Assembly (NCBI GenBank): GCA_036925085.1
Contig: JAUPFP010000001.1
Location: forward strand, 8,911,002-8,975,001
Direction of reading: 5' to 3'
Length of the DNA stretch: 64,000 nucleotides
From: Brachycybe producta
Taxonomy: Eukaryota; Arthropoda; Diplopoda; Playtdesmida; Andrognathidae
The translations under genes and the position numbers were made by a program. The notes under the pieces were generated by a model, which worked only from the letters and a program-made list of their open reading frames with translations, ran no database searches and had not been told where the DNA came from. Below, one piece after another: positions 1 through 9,823 of the stretch; positions within the stretch are counted from its first letter, which is position 1, and each line of letters starts with the position of its first letter.

Positions 1-1085
1 CGAGACATCTGTATTTGATCTTGTCTCAATGAGTTCAAACGTCTAGCTAGCCAACCAGAAATTCTAGGAGAAAATTCAAGCTAAGTCCTGGTATCAAAGG
101 GACTGCTGTGAAGAAAATTAAAAAATGATTTTCATAGTCAACAAAGCAGTAAGTTCTACTGTGAGGGCAAAAGGACAGTTTGTTCTTAACCCTGGACAGT
201 AAACCAACATCAAAGTTGCCACAAAAAGACTTGTTGATAACCTTGAAAAAGTTTATATGCAGATGAGTCATGCTGCCCTTATCCGAAAGACAACAGCAGT
301 GCCGAATCACAATCCTTGAAGCCCAAGATGATCCAGAAAACAAGTTATGACAACCTGTAGTCCACTGGTGACTTCACATAAGACATAACTCTTCAATGAT
401 TCAACAGTTAATGACGGTAAAGACATATGGTTGAGAAAACCCTCTCAAGAAGCTCATCGGGCGGCAGAGCCATAGAGCATAACCTGGTAAAACAAAAAAA
501 CTTAAGATTTCCCTCTAGTGAGATGTGTCGAGGAGCCCTAAATACACACAGCAGAACCTCTTGACTAGATGTTCTGGTGCAGGAAGACCTTGTGGAACCC
601 TCCCAAACTTGCTACGAGCAGAGTAGCATGGGGTCATCAACCTCAAAGTGTGACTGAAGGTGCTTCTTGGGTTTAGCAGCCCTTAAAAAATGGCCTACTG
701 TCATTCTTAGAACATTGTATTGGAGTGAACTGTTTTCATAAGTAAACTGGAATAATATGGGAATTTATGAGATGAGACACTGACTTAACCAGACAGCGAG
801 ATCAACTAAGTCCATGAGAAAGAAAACAATTTTGGAGACACCATGCAGTTTGGCCCAGAATTAACAGAATAGTTGCTGGATCTGATAGCTGCATCTAGAG
901 GTTCCATTGCATTCACAAACACAAACTTATATCCACTAATCTAACAAAAAAAAGGTAAGACACGCAAGGTCACCCGCCTGTCAGCAAGCATCGTTGACGA
1001 GCTACTGTTATGGGACTGATAATAGACGAATATAAACCAGATGCATCAGGCAGGAATAATTCGACTCGAAGTCTGCTTATGCCAC
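1..1085. other. No recognisable gene
   Basis: I see no coherent coding frame, RNA gene or repeat here. A 98-codon open frame on the minus strand (47-343) has no motif I recognise. The stretch directly precedes decayed gypsy-type RT sequence and may be further decayed parts of the same element, but that is only inference from position. Confidence 0.3.
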
Positions 1086-1089
1086 ACCT

Positions 1090-1975
1090 ATTGTCTTGAT
1101 AAAAAAAACAGGAGTATTATTTTTGTATTGAATACGGACAACTGAATTTGATAATGAAAGTGGGCAAACGTCCCACTTCCTAGTATTGACGATGCCTTCA
1201 ATTCTTTAAGAGGCACCTGTTTATTGGCCACACCCCACATGAAAGACTTATTGGCAAGTAGAGTTAGCTGAAAAAACATCAAGAAGAGCCTTCGCGTCAG
1301 ATTGTTGACTTTTCGAATTCACAGGAATGCCATTCGGTTTAAACCATGCCCAGCCACTCCACAACCAATTCTCGGTATTGCTTGCTGGTGACAAGTGGAA
1401 GACATGTCTAGTGTATGGGCATAATAGTCTTCGTTAGGACTTCTGAAAAAGACATTGGAAAACTTTTCTCAACATAAAATGGTTCAGACCATCAGGAGTT
1501 TCTTAAGACTTAGCAGGATAGTTGCAATCATTTTCAGACCATTGTGAGAATTGACAAATAAAGCAGAGTTCGAGGCTGCCATCCTCAAATCAAAGAAACT
1601 CATCTACAGAACACATTGTGTCAGTACACAACCCCAATGCAGAATTCTTCATAATACACATGCATGTGGATAGTTTGAGTGATGCTTTATCAATGGTCGA
1701 TTGGTGGAAAGAAATTATTGGTAGTGCTTGATAGTGTTTTGCGGTAGTGTATGGAGTCACCAGATACTGACCTTAAATCTTCAAGAAACACTTAATGCTC
1801 ATGCATGCTCATTGGTGTCACATGAGAACTGCCAAAATCATAACAGACTGGGGGTTGGTGGCAATTGTTGACACAACAATACAACTACACGATCCAAGAG
1901 AGAAAACTACACGTGAAAGCAGACTGCCTGTCATGCTACACTGTCTACATGGCCTTCCAATTACATTGCACGTCT
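1090..1975 (+). pseudogene. Decayed Ty3/gypsy-type reverse transcriptase and RNase H
   Basis: The plus-strand translation, crossing several stops and frame changes, follows the order of a gypsy-type pol. Near 1090 there is a KKTG-like start of the RT fingers. Around 1245-1340 come YWQVELAEKT and FEFTGMPFGLN, the RT palm stretch. The segment KWKTCLVYGH at about 1390-1425 occupies the place of the catalytic YxDD, which is lost. Further on, at about 1745-1960, VVYGVTRY, then QQYNYTIQ and KADCLS match the end of the gypsy RNase H domain. Stops and frameshifts are scattered throughout, so the element is long dead. No LTRs or gag could be identified. In family terms this was a replication enzyme of an LTR retrotransposon. 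The identification rests on motif order only. Confidence 0.62.
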
Positions 1976-2214
1976 AGCAAGTCTCTAGTGTTGCGTCTCG
2001 CAACAATGTTTCAAAGTTTCTTATTTCGACGGGAAACAAAAAACAATGAATCTGAGTCAACGCCATTCAGCCCTGAAACACTTCAACATTTTTGCGGGTC
2101 TGAATCGCAACTGACGCGATGGTTTCTACTACCTTTTATCCAAAATTCCAATCCCATACGCGCATGCACACAAAAACCAACAAAAACAAAGAGATGTTCT
2201 GAAATTAGGCTTAC

Positions 2215-2426
2215 CCTTTGTTCGCCAAAAGTCCATCGAAGTACGATCCAAAACCATCACGTCCGGTCCAACGAAATCAAAGCTGCCATCAAACATCCTG
2301 AAAACTGAAAATGAGGAGAAAACATTCAAATTTTCCATTAGATTAAAACAACATATCGTCAGATTTATATGTAAAAAATAATCTCTTACCTTTGACAAAG
2401 AGGAAAACACGAGACGAAGCGTCCAT
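2215..2426 (-). CDS. Putative 5' coding exons of an unknown gene
   Basis: Exon 1 would be 2390-2426, starting with ATG in a good context (AAAATGG) and encoding MDASSRVFLFVK. It ends at a GTAAGA donor. An 85-bp intron (2305-2389) ends in a pyrimidine-rich TTTTCAG. Exon 2 (2215-2304, 90 bp) stays open, encodes VFRMFDGSFDFVGP followed by about 17 more residues ending in WRTK, and stops at a GTAAGC donor. Both junctions are phase 1, and the exons give 42 codons plus one base. The rest of the gene would lie to the left, partly beyond the window, with the gypsy relic at 1090-1975 in its intron. I do not recognise the protein family. The gene call rests on splice consensus, phase agreement and the uninterrupted frame; transcripts would decide. 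Confidence 0.42.
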
Positions 2427-2530
2427 TTTCTCTTTAGTATTGGTAGGCGGAAGCGGAAATAGCCCTCACCAAACAAAAGATTTGAGTTCAGACATGCGCA
2501 GTACATCTATAACGGTAATATTCATCCTCA
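2427..2530 (-). promoter_or_regulatory. Possible promoter/5'UTR of the minus-strand gene
   Basis: Directly upstream of the presumed minus-strand ATG the sequence is less AT-rich than its surroundings. It carries TTTCCGCTTCCGCC, which contains ETS-like TTCCG cores of the kind found near TATA-less housekeeping promoters, and a GCGCATG palindrome-like box. This is suggestive only. Confidence 0.22.
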
Positions 2531-3766
2531 ATCACGTGATCCTCGCCTACTTTAAAACAAGATAAAAGACAATGGAGACGATATAGAAGAAAATCGTCTA
2601 AGAAATTCACAAACAATGTACGAAAATACACACCGACCCCATGCATAGTAAACAGTTTTATTTTTTATGTGCATTTTAGTTGATTCGCCAAATAGAAATG
2701 CATTCACAAAACCCAGTAAAACGGCGAATAAAAATTACTACGGCTTGAAATACCTTACGAGATTCAGCAACGTGTCGTCCCTCTTCAGCTAGCTTTAGAC
2801 AAAACATGCATGGCAGTTCCCCACCCATTGGCTCTCATGTTAACATAAAATGGCCGCCGTAACGCACTTAAATAACACCAGGCGGCGCACTAGGAAAATG
2901 TAATATAAAGAAATAGTAGCAGTTTTTAAGAGTGAAATTATTCTCTCTATAAATTTGAAAATTCGTTTGTTGAATTACAAAGCAGTGAGTGTGCGATTCT
3001 TGCACATTATGAATTATTTTTTGTATTTTTTTAATCTTCAAAAATAACGTGATTTATATTGCAATTTAAAACAGATATTAAAAACAAATTCTGTTATTTT
3101 TCGAAATTGATCAATATTGATCAAAGTTTGAAAATTTATTAGTTAAAAATAAATCAAGTGTGCAAATAATTATTTATTTAATAGCATAAAATAGAATAAA
3201 TGAAATTTTACTTTCTCGTTTTATTTTAAAATAAATACATTTGTTTAGTTGTCACATTTAGTGTGGACGTGTTTTGTGAGATCAAAAACTCGCCACATAT
3301 CAGCACTCAAATACACACACACATACACACACACACACACAAACCTTGTTTAGGGATCAAATGAATGCTAAAATTATATATATATATATTATGCCAGGTC
3401 TGTGTATCTGTCTCTGAAGTAACACTGTACAACCATTGAAGCACATCGGAACTTATATAAATTTAAATAAATGAAGAAATGAACAGCTTTTTTTCTCAAG
3501 GTCAACTATATGTTGCACCCTTCTCATCCAAGAACCCCATGATATTAAAGTGGAGAGGGGAAAAGGTTGGAAAGTGTAGAAGGGGGAGAGAGAGAAACGT
3601 GGAGAGTTGAAAAAAGTGGGAGGGGGTGGCTGAAATTGAAATGAAAAGAGTAAAAAAGGAACAAACGACGCACATGCGCACACCAGAGAAAATGAAAAAC
3701 TCATTTTCTCTTTCAAACATATAAAAAGGAGAAGGGATAATAGTAGCAAAATTAAACTACAGTTTA
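2531..3766. other. AT-rich noncoding DNA with CA microsatellite
   Basis: No coding frame with recognisable content. The stretch holds a (CA)n tract at 3312-3341 and a short (TA)n run near 3374-3390. Between about 3550 and 3660 there is a purine-rich tract (GGGGAAAAGG, GGGGGAGAGAG) whose complementary open frame is low complexity and not credible as a protein. Confidence 0.5.
3312..3341. repeat. (CA)n microsatellite
   Basis: A run of alternating CA with one CATA interruption. Confidence 0.9.
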
Positions 3767-3913
3767 TCACAGGCAATTGTGCCCAGCATTAGAATTTCTT
3801 TTCCTCCACCCTTTTATAAACGTCATTCAATTTATAATTGGTTTGTTACTTGGTCTAACGTCATAAAAGGGCGGAGGAAAAGAAATTCTAAGGCAGGACA
3901 CAATTGCCTGTGA
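3767..3913. mobile_element. Palindromic MITE
   Basis: The two ends are long inverted repeats of about 58 bp beginning TCACAGGCAATTGTG, with a spacer of about 30 bp. Within the arms, AGAATTTCTTTTCCTCC is followed by a CCTTTTAT box leading to ACGTCA near the centre. Weaker complementarity continues outward (CAAAATT motifs at about 3748 and 3914), but the left side has a 13-bp insertion there. No clear target duplication was found. The inner motif CCRCCCTTTTATGACG also occurs in the MITE at 45483-45694, so the two may be distant relatives. Confidence 0.6.
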
Positions 3914-4019
3914 ATTTTGCTCCCATCATTTATGACGGGTTACCCCACTAGTTTATTAATAATTTACAATTGAATATAACAAATTAAATTAACTGAAAAG
4001 TTATGCACAAACCTTAGTT

Positions 4020-4436
4020 TTCAGCATCGACTCAAAGCGCCTCTAGTGTTATTTAGATGCGTTTTGAATTTTGAAAATCACAATTTTCGTTGCAGAAAAC
4101 AAAACATTTGCCTCAGGCATGTATTTTTGAAATAGGAATTTAACATGGGCTAAAAAATAAGAGATTTTAAAATGAAATTAAAAATAGAAAAACTAATTAT
4201 AAATTTTTACCAACTTATCACTAGATGAGCCATATTGTTATGTACATATTGCAATTTGAATTTTTAAAATAACAATTTTCGTTGCAGAAAACAAAACATT
4301 TACCTGAACCATGTATTTTTTAAAATAGGAATTTCTCTTTCTCATTTGCTTCAATGGCTTAAGGTGTGGGGCGCCACTAAACGGCGAAAAGTGGAACTAT
4401 AACTGTCATCTGCTAATATTCAAAATGGCGTCACAC
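4020..4436 (-). repeat. Interspersed repeat 'X', copy 1
   Basis: About 415 bp match, in reverse complement, the interrupted repeat copy at 39180-39471, 42911-42972 and 44361 onward. Shared landmarks are the end GACGCCATTTTGAATATTAG, the box TTCGCCGTTTAGTGGCGCC, and the module GTTTTCTGCAACGAAAATTG followed by ATTCAAATTGCAATATG. The module is present twice in tandem-like arrangement. I see no coding potential and no terminal inverted repeats. It is the host sequence into which the two LTRs at 39-44 kb inserted. Confidence 0.65.
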
Positions 4437-5104
4437 ATATAGGCTCTTAAGCCATAAACATTGGTTTGGCTCAAATTAAGAGGAGTGTTAAAGAGAGAGA
4501 TAAACATTGTTGGAAACTGCAATAGAAAATATTTTCTAATAACAATCATCTTTGCAAAAAGTTTAAATACAATACATGCATATGCATATTACACCATACT
4601 GCTTGTGGATATGTGAATTATTGTTTAGACCTCAGAGAACCATTTTTGAAGATAACTTTCAAATTCAAATTTACAAAATATCACGAAAATTTATAATGAT
4701 TATAATAATGAAAGCGTTTTAACTGCACCACTTAGTGTATGAAGAAATGTTCACACAATTTATATTATTTTTTATCTACCCATTAAAAACCAATAAAATG
4801 TTTTTCTTTCATTAATAATAAAAGTTCGTTAGAAAACAGATTTAATAAATAAAGTAAAATATTTTTTCACAAAAGCTTTTAGCAAAATATCTTTTTTTTT
4901 TTTGTGAATTTCTTATTATCTTTATTAATTATATATCTGTTAGATCGTCTCACAAATGCTATTAATTTTGAGTGAAAGCAGGGTTTTATGAAGTATTTTC
5001 TCACAAGTCGGTTTAAAATCAATGATTCATCATTATATTCTAGAGACCGTAAATGTGAAGTGGTCTTCAAGGAAGGTTTTGTGTCTTTGTAAATGACAAG
5101 AGAG

Positions 5105-5157
<53 letters not shown>

Positions 5158-5446
5158 GAGAAAACACATATGTTGATACCAAGGGAGCAGTGAGCTCATC
5201 TGTCATTAATTTATTACTTGTACACACTGACACACATTTTATAGTGAGACAGACATCCACTTAAATTACATCAGAGAACATCAGTGACCTTAAAGATTAT
5301 TTCCGCTTGCCTAAAAAAAGTCTTCTTCCGACTTCACCTGTGTCATTCAGGCGGCTTTAGAACTGGTTATCGGTTTTTAATAATAATGTGAAGTATGCAG
5401 CCAGACTTCACCAACAACAATTTAAAAACCTACTTCTTTTTTGACC
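4437..5446. other. AT-rich noncoding DNA with GA microsatellite
   Basis: No gene seen. It contains the (GA)n tract at 5108-5153. The open frames across that tract are simple Ser-Leu translations of the repeat. Confidence 0.5.
5108..5153. repeat. (GA)n microsatellite
   Basis: A nearly perfect run of about 23 GA dinucleotides. Confidence 0.95.
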
Positions 5447-5474
5447 TCCATTGCTCTTTAGAGCAATGGAGGTA
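5447..5474. repeat. Perfect short hairpin
   Basis: CCTCCATTGCTCT, a two-base TT loop, then AGAGCAATGGAGG form a 13-bp perfect stem. The motif AGCAATGGAGGT recurs at about 6691 just beyond the minisatellite, so the two may mark the ends of one repeat unit that contains the minisatellite. Confidence 0.6.
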
Positions 5475-6059
5475 TATAGGATCATGCAAGAAAAGGGGCA
5501 AATAAGGATGTCTGTATGTCTGTGTGTGTGTGTGTCCGGAACCCCGATTTGTTCCTCGAACAACTAAAGAACGAAACGAGATAAAGACATGCAGTATTTT
5601 TTATTTGATTCCGTGGGTCAATATGAAGCTCCTGACAAAAAAATTAGAAACTTTTACCCAGGGGTTATTTTTTATGAATTTTTTAGAAACAAATTTTGAG
5701 TTTTTGGTCATAATTTTTTGTGGGTCGAACAACTCAAAAACGGGGACACCTACAATAAAATGTCATCAGACCTAAAATGATGTACACATTCTGACGATGA
5801 AACTGGAAGCGATTTGATATATAAAATTTCGATTTTTCAGAATCGTAATTTTTTTTTCCAAAAATCGAGATTCTTCCTCTTTCCAGTTGTAGCATTCGAA
5901 AGGGGGGACTTTTCTATTATTTAGGAGGGGTGTTCCTTTTTATGTTCTGTTATTATTTTTGTATATTAGAATACATGTGACGTATTTTCATTTTAAACCC
6001 ATATTATTACAAGTGAATTGTAACTATGTCATGTATATGAGTACATACGTGTGTGTTTA

Positions 6060-6645
6060 TCTATATACACATGCGCACACGTGTGTAAATGTGCGTACAC
6101 ATGCGCACACGTGTGTAAATGTGCGTACACATGCGCACACGTGTGTAAATGTGCGTACACATGCGCACAAGTGTGTACATGTGCGTACACATGCGCACAA
6201 GTGTGTACATGTGCGTACACATGCGTACAAGTGTGTACATGTGCGTACACATGCGCACAAGTGTGTACATGTGCGTACACATGCGCACAAGTGTGTACAT
6301 GTGCGTACACATGCGCACAAGTGTGTAGATGTGCATACACATGCGCACAAGTGTGTACATGTGCGTACACATGCGCACAAGTGTGTACGTGTGCGTACAC
6401 ATGCGCACAAGTGTGTATGTGTGTACACATGCGCACACGTGCATAAATGTGCATACACGTGCATAAATGTGCATACACATGTGCACACGTATGTACGTTT
6501 GCATACACATGCACACACGTTTGTACATGTGCGTATACATGCGCACACGTGTGTAAATGTGCATACGCATGTGCACACGTGTGTAAATGTGTATATGCAT
6601 GTGCGCACATGTGTTCATGTGCGTACTCATGCGCACACATGTAAC
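6060..6645. repeat. 30-bp alternating purine-pyrimidine minisatellite
   Basis: About 19 to 20 tandem copies of a 30-bp unit, typified by GTGCGTACACATGCGCACAA plus GTGTGTACAT. The unit is a multiple of three and has few stop triplets, so it is open in several frames on both strands. Those open frames (His, Cys, Thr, Val repeats) are by-products and not genes. Purines and pyrimidines alternate almost throughout, broken mainly at an AA step in each unit. Variants fall in blocks: CACACGTGTGTAAAT units at the left edge, CACAAGTGTGTACAT units in the middle, and diverged units at the right. Confidence 0.93.
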
Positions 6646-6719
6646 AATGAAAAAAAGTTGGTTATTTGATATATGAAAGCATATATTAAAGCAATGGAGG
6701 TCTATAGGGTTCCTTGAAT

Positions 6720-7940
6720 CCCTTGTTAATATTTATATAAGAAAGTTAATTATTGCTCATCATAAAAGATGGGGTGTGTGGCCATTAGTGTTTGACTACT
6801 AATTATGTCAACAATTCTACACTCAGGCTGTATTTATAATAAAAACTTAAACTTTAGCATAATTCTGCATTATCCAAAGGATACACTATGTAATAGTGAA
6901 CACTATATACATAATTTCACTTAGTGAACACGAATTATTATTGAATTGGTGGATAGGCCTATGAATTGATCATTTTTGTCCACAGTGGACAGTTAAGGTA
7001 AAGGGTTAAGTTAAAGGGCGTTTTATTGATACCGGACATAGGCCTAGCTATGATGACTTGTTTTCAAGAAATTAAAAAAAACTCATAATAAACAATTAAC
7101 TCTGACCTTTTGAATTACACAATGATCCCACACATGTTCAGCCAAAAATAAAAAAAATACATAAAACGCACAAATTGCATATTTAATTTTTAGAAATTTG
7201 CATAATTTTACTTATTTTTAAGTAACATTCAGCAACCGAATTGTGAATACTATGTATTCCCTGTTATTGTTTCTATCGATTGTTCTCTGTTTATTGCTTC
7301 ATAAATGCACATTTTTATTTGCATAAAACGGACAACAATATTCAACCACATTGTGCATTCTCGATTTCACTTAACATTTTGCCCTTTGTGAATTTTTATT
7401 TGCATCAACGATTTGGCTTTAGTTATGAAGTTTGTGTGCAAAATATAAATTTATTTTCTATTAACACTAAAATATCAAGAGGCATGCAAATTCAAGCAGA
7501 AAGCAACAGTTGATCTGAAAGTGCCATGATATTCACGGCAACAGTGTATCAAAAAAGGGTTCCGACATTCAAATTGTTTGATGCTGCTGATCTGAATTTA
7601 GGAACCTTAATCGTGACATAATCGGGACAATATTTCGGAATCTGTTTTTAATTTTAAACATTTTTTTAGTTTTATACTGTTAATTTTAATGTACAAAATA
7701 TATGATTGCTATTGGAATTGTACAACTTGACTGACAAACACTCCCTCTACTCATATTCTAAATGTGCATCATAAACCAAATAAAATATTATTAAAGGTTT
7801 ATGTGACAGATTTTTGTAAAAAAAAATTCTAAAACCATAGAAAAATAAATTAATTCTAGGAAGGTTAACAGGTTAAAGGATAGTGTCCTATAGATGACAG
7901 ATTTTTATGTCTTTTTGTTAACTATCGAGCCTCCCGCAGT
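6720..7940. other. AT-rich noncoding DNA
   Basis: No credible gene, RNA or repeat seen. A 77-codon open frame at 7280-7513 is AT-rich with no recognisable features. Confidence 0.45.
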
Positions 7941-7948
7941 TAACTTAG

Positions 7949-7956
7949 TATAAATA
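7949..7956 (+). promoter_or_regulatory. TATA box of the glycine-rich gene
   Basis: TATAAATA lies about 25 to 30 bp upstream of a likely transcription start near 7975-7985, with arthropod Inr-like TCACTC and TCAATG motifs between. It is followed by a short leader with a GTAAGT donor at 8074 and a TAG acceptor at 8163-8165. That arrangement supports a promoter here, though no transcript evidence is available. Confidence 0.5.
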
Positions 7957-8165
7957 AGAGTTGTTCTCACTCAATGAGTGAAACTCTTTACTGTTTCTTT
8001 TGAGATAAGATCATCTTAGAGGAAGACATTTTTTGTCGAGAGTTACAACATTTTTATAAGGTTTTTTCAGTTGGTAAGTGAACATTGTTAATAATAGCAT
8101 CTTTCCAAGTTATACATTGGTTATTTAAGTTACAAAATCATTTATTTGTTTATATTGTGCCATAG

Positions 8166-9267
8166 TGTTTCTGTGTGGTGCTTTTGTGCATTATCACAGT
8201 AGATGGTTATGGAGGAGGAAGTGGTCGCTGGAGAAGTAGTTATGGTCCTGGAAATGGTGGAAATTATGGAGGTGCAAATACTGGAGTAGTCAGCGGTAGC
8301 TCAGTTGGCAATGCTGGACTCGGACCATCCAACATAGTAAGTGGAGGATCTGGTACTGGTGTTAGCAACATTGGAGGATTTGGCGGTAGTTATGGAAATG
8401 GAGGATCTGGTGGTGGCGGCAACATTGGAGGATTAGGAGGAAGTTATGGAAGTGGAGGATCTGGTACTCGTGTTAGCAACATTGGAGGATTGGGCGGTAG
8501 TTATGGAAGTGGAGGATCTGTTGGTGGCGGCAACATTGGAGGATTTAGGAGGAAGTTATGGAAGTGGAGGAACTGTTGGTGGCGGCAACATTGGAGGATT
8601 AGGAGGAAGTTATGGAAGTGGAGGAACTGTTAATAGTGGGACTGTAGGAGTTGGAGTAGGAGCGGGTGGTGGTGGCGGCTATGGAAGTGTAACTTTAGGA
8701 AGAGACAAAAGTAATGTTGCTAGTAACTTAGCAATTCCTGGTGTTGTTTATGGAAGTGGACCACCAGTTACAAGTGGTATTGTTGGTGGAAATGGAAATG
8801 GAAATTATGTTCCCAGACCACCAAGTGTTGGGAAAAGTATTGACACTGTGATACCTAGTAGACCTAGCTTTTCGTTTTCGAGCGCAAGTGGTGATGTAGA
8901 TTATGGAAGAGCTAGTGGATCAAGGGGTGATGGTCAAATAATTATTCTAATCAGTGGTGGACGTATTCTAGGTGGTGACCTCGGAGGTCTTATTAGCAAT
9001 AGTCTTAACAAAGGTGTGGTCAGAATTGTTGGAAGAAAAAATGGTATTATAAGTGGAAGCAGTGGGCCAATTATTGGTGATGGATATGGTGGAGGATCAA
9101 TTGGTAGCAGTAGTGTAAGGTATGGAGGAAGTTTAAGTGGCAACGGTGGTGTCGGAGGAGTTGGAAATTTAGGAGAATATGATGATGTTGCTCGCCCACC
9201 TAGCAGTGGAAGTTCTGGTAATAGTGGGGTTGGTGATTATCCTAGTGGAGGAGGTGGTGGAGCGTGA
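8166..9267 (+). CDS. Secreted-type glycine-rich repeat protein, frameshifted
   Basis: An exon following an acceptor at 8163-8165 begins with a hydrophobic run, FCVVLLCIITVDG, that looks like the end of a signal peptide. About 350 Gly/Ser/Tyr-rich residues follow. Residues from 8350 to 8632 form about five 18-19-residue repeats ending GGxGGSYGSG, alternating between GTGVSNI and GGGNI types. The C-terminal half is less repetitive and contains a hydrophobic IIILISGGRILGG stretch. At 8544-8546 a TTT stands where sister repeats have TT. This shifts the frame, and the same protein pattern resumes in the next frame to the TGA at 9265. No initiator ATG was found; it should lie in an upstream exon (leader donor GTAAGT at 8074), but none is in frame there. 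A structural or cuticle/silk-like matrix role would fit, but the sequence does not prove one. Confidence 0.62.
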
Positions 9268-9528
9268 GAAGAGCAAAATTAGAATAAACTTGTAATTAAT
9301 CTAGAAACTAGAAGGGTATCTAGCGCAATCACTCATGTTAATATTTTTCAAAATAAGCTTTTTAGATGAGTTTGAAAATGACCTGGAAAGATATCAACAC
9401 ATGAAAATTGTCTTGAAGTGATTGAGATACTACCTGTCTAGTTTCTAAAACAATTTTAAGTTTCTCTTAATTTTGCTCTTCTGAAAGACAAGAGGTCGAA
9501 AATTATCTCTTCATAAACCCATCATAAG
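9268..9528. mobile_element. MITE-Y copy 1
   Basis: A palindromic non-autonomous element. The left half has AGAAGAGCAAAATTAG, then CTAGAAACTAGAAGGGTATC. The right half has the inverse, GATACTACCTGTCTAG, then TTAATTTTGCTCTTCTG and TCTCTTCATAAACCCATC. It abuts the stop codon of the glycine-rich gene and supplies an AATAAA at about 9281. The outer part of the left terminal repeat seen in other copies is missing here. Confidence 0.7.
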
Positions 9529-9823
9529 TTGAAACTGAAAAATGTATATTTTTTAAAAAAAAATATATTACATTTTTCTAAAGCTGATTCTTATCGTGTC
9601 ATAAATACGGGAGGAAAAGTGTTGCAGTCACAACAGTTTACATGAGTTTGAATTTGAAAAATTACTCTGCAAGCAGCCATAAAGGCCTATGGCAGAGGGA
9701 AAAGCAGCATAGAAAATGTATTGTCAAAACCAGAAAATATAAAACCCTATTGATATAAACCCAACAACCAATTTCAATATTTTTTAATGCTGCAAATATA
9801 TGCATTGTCAAAACAAAACAAAA

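Noticed and set aside
3453..3776. A 107-codon minus-strand frame with Phe/Leu/Pro-rich sequence
   Set aside because: It is the complement of a purine-rich tract and runs into the palindromic MITE; it has no recognisable motif.
5959..6669. Long open frames of His/Cys/Thr/Val repeats on both strands
   Set aside because: They are translations of a 30-bp minisatellite that is open in several frames on both strands; no start context, splice signal or non-repeat coding flank supports any of them.
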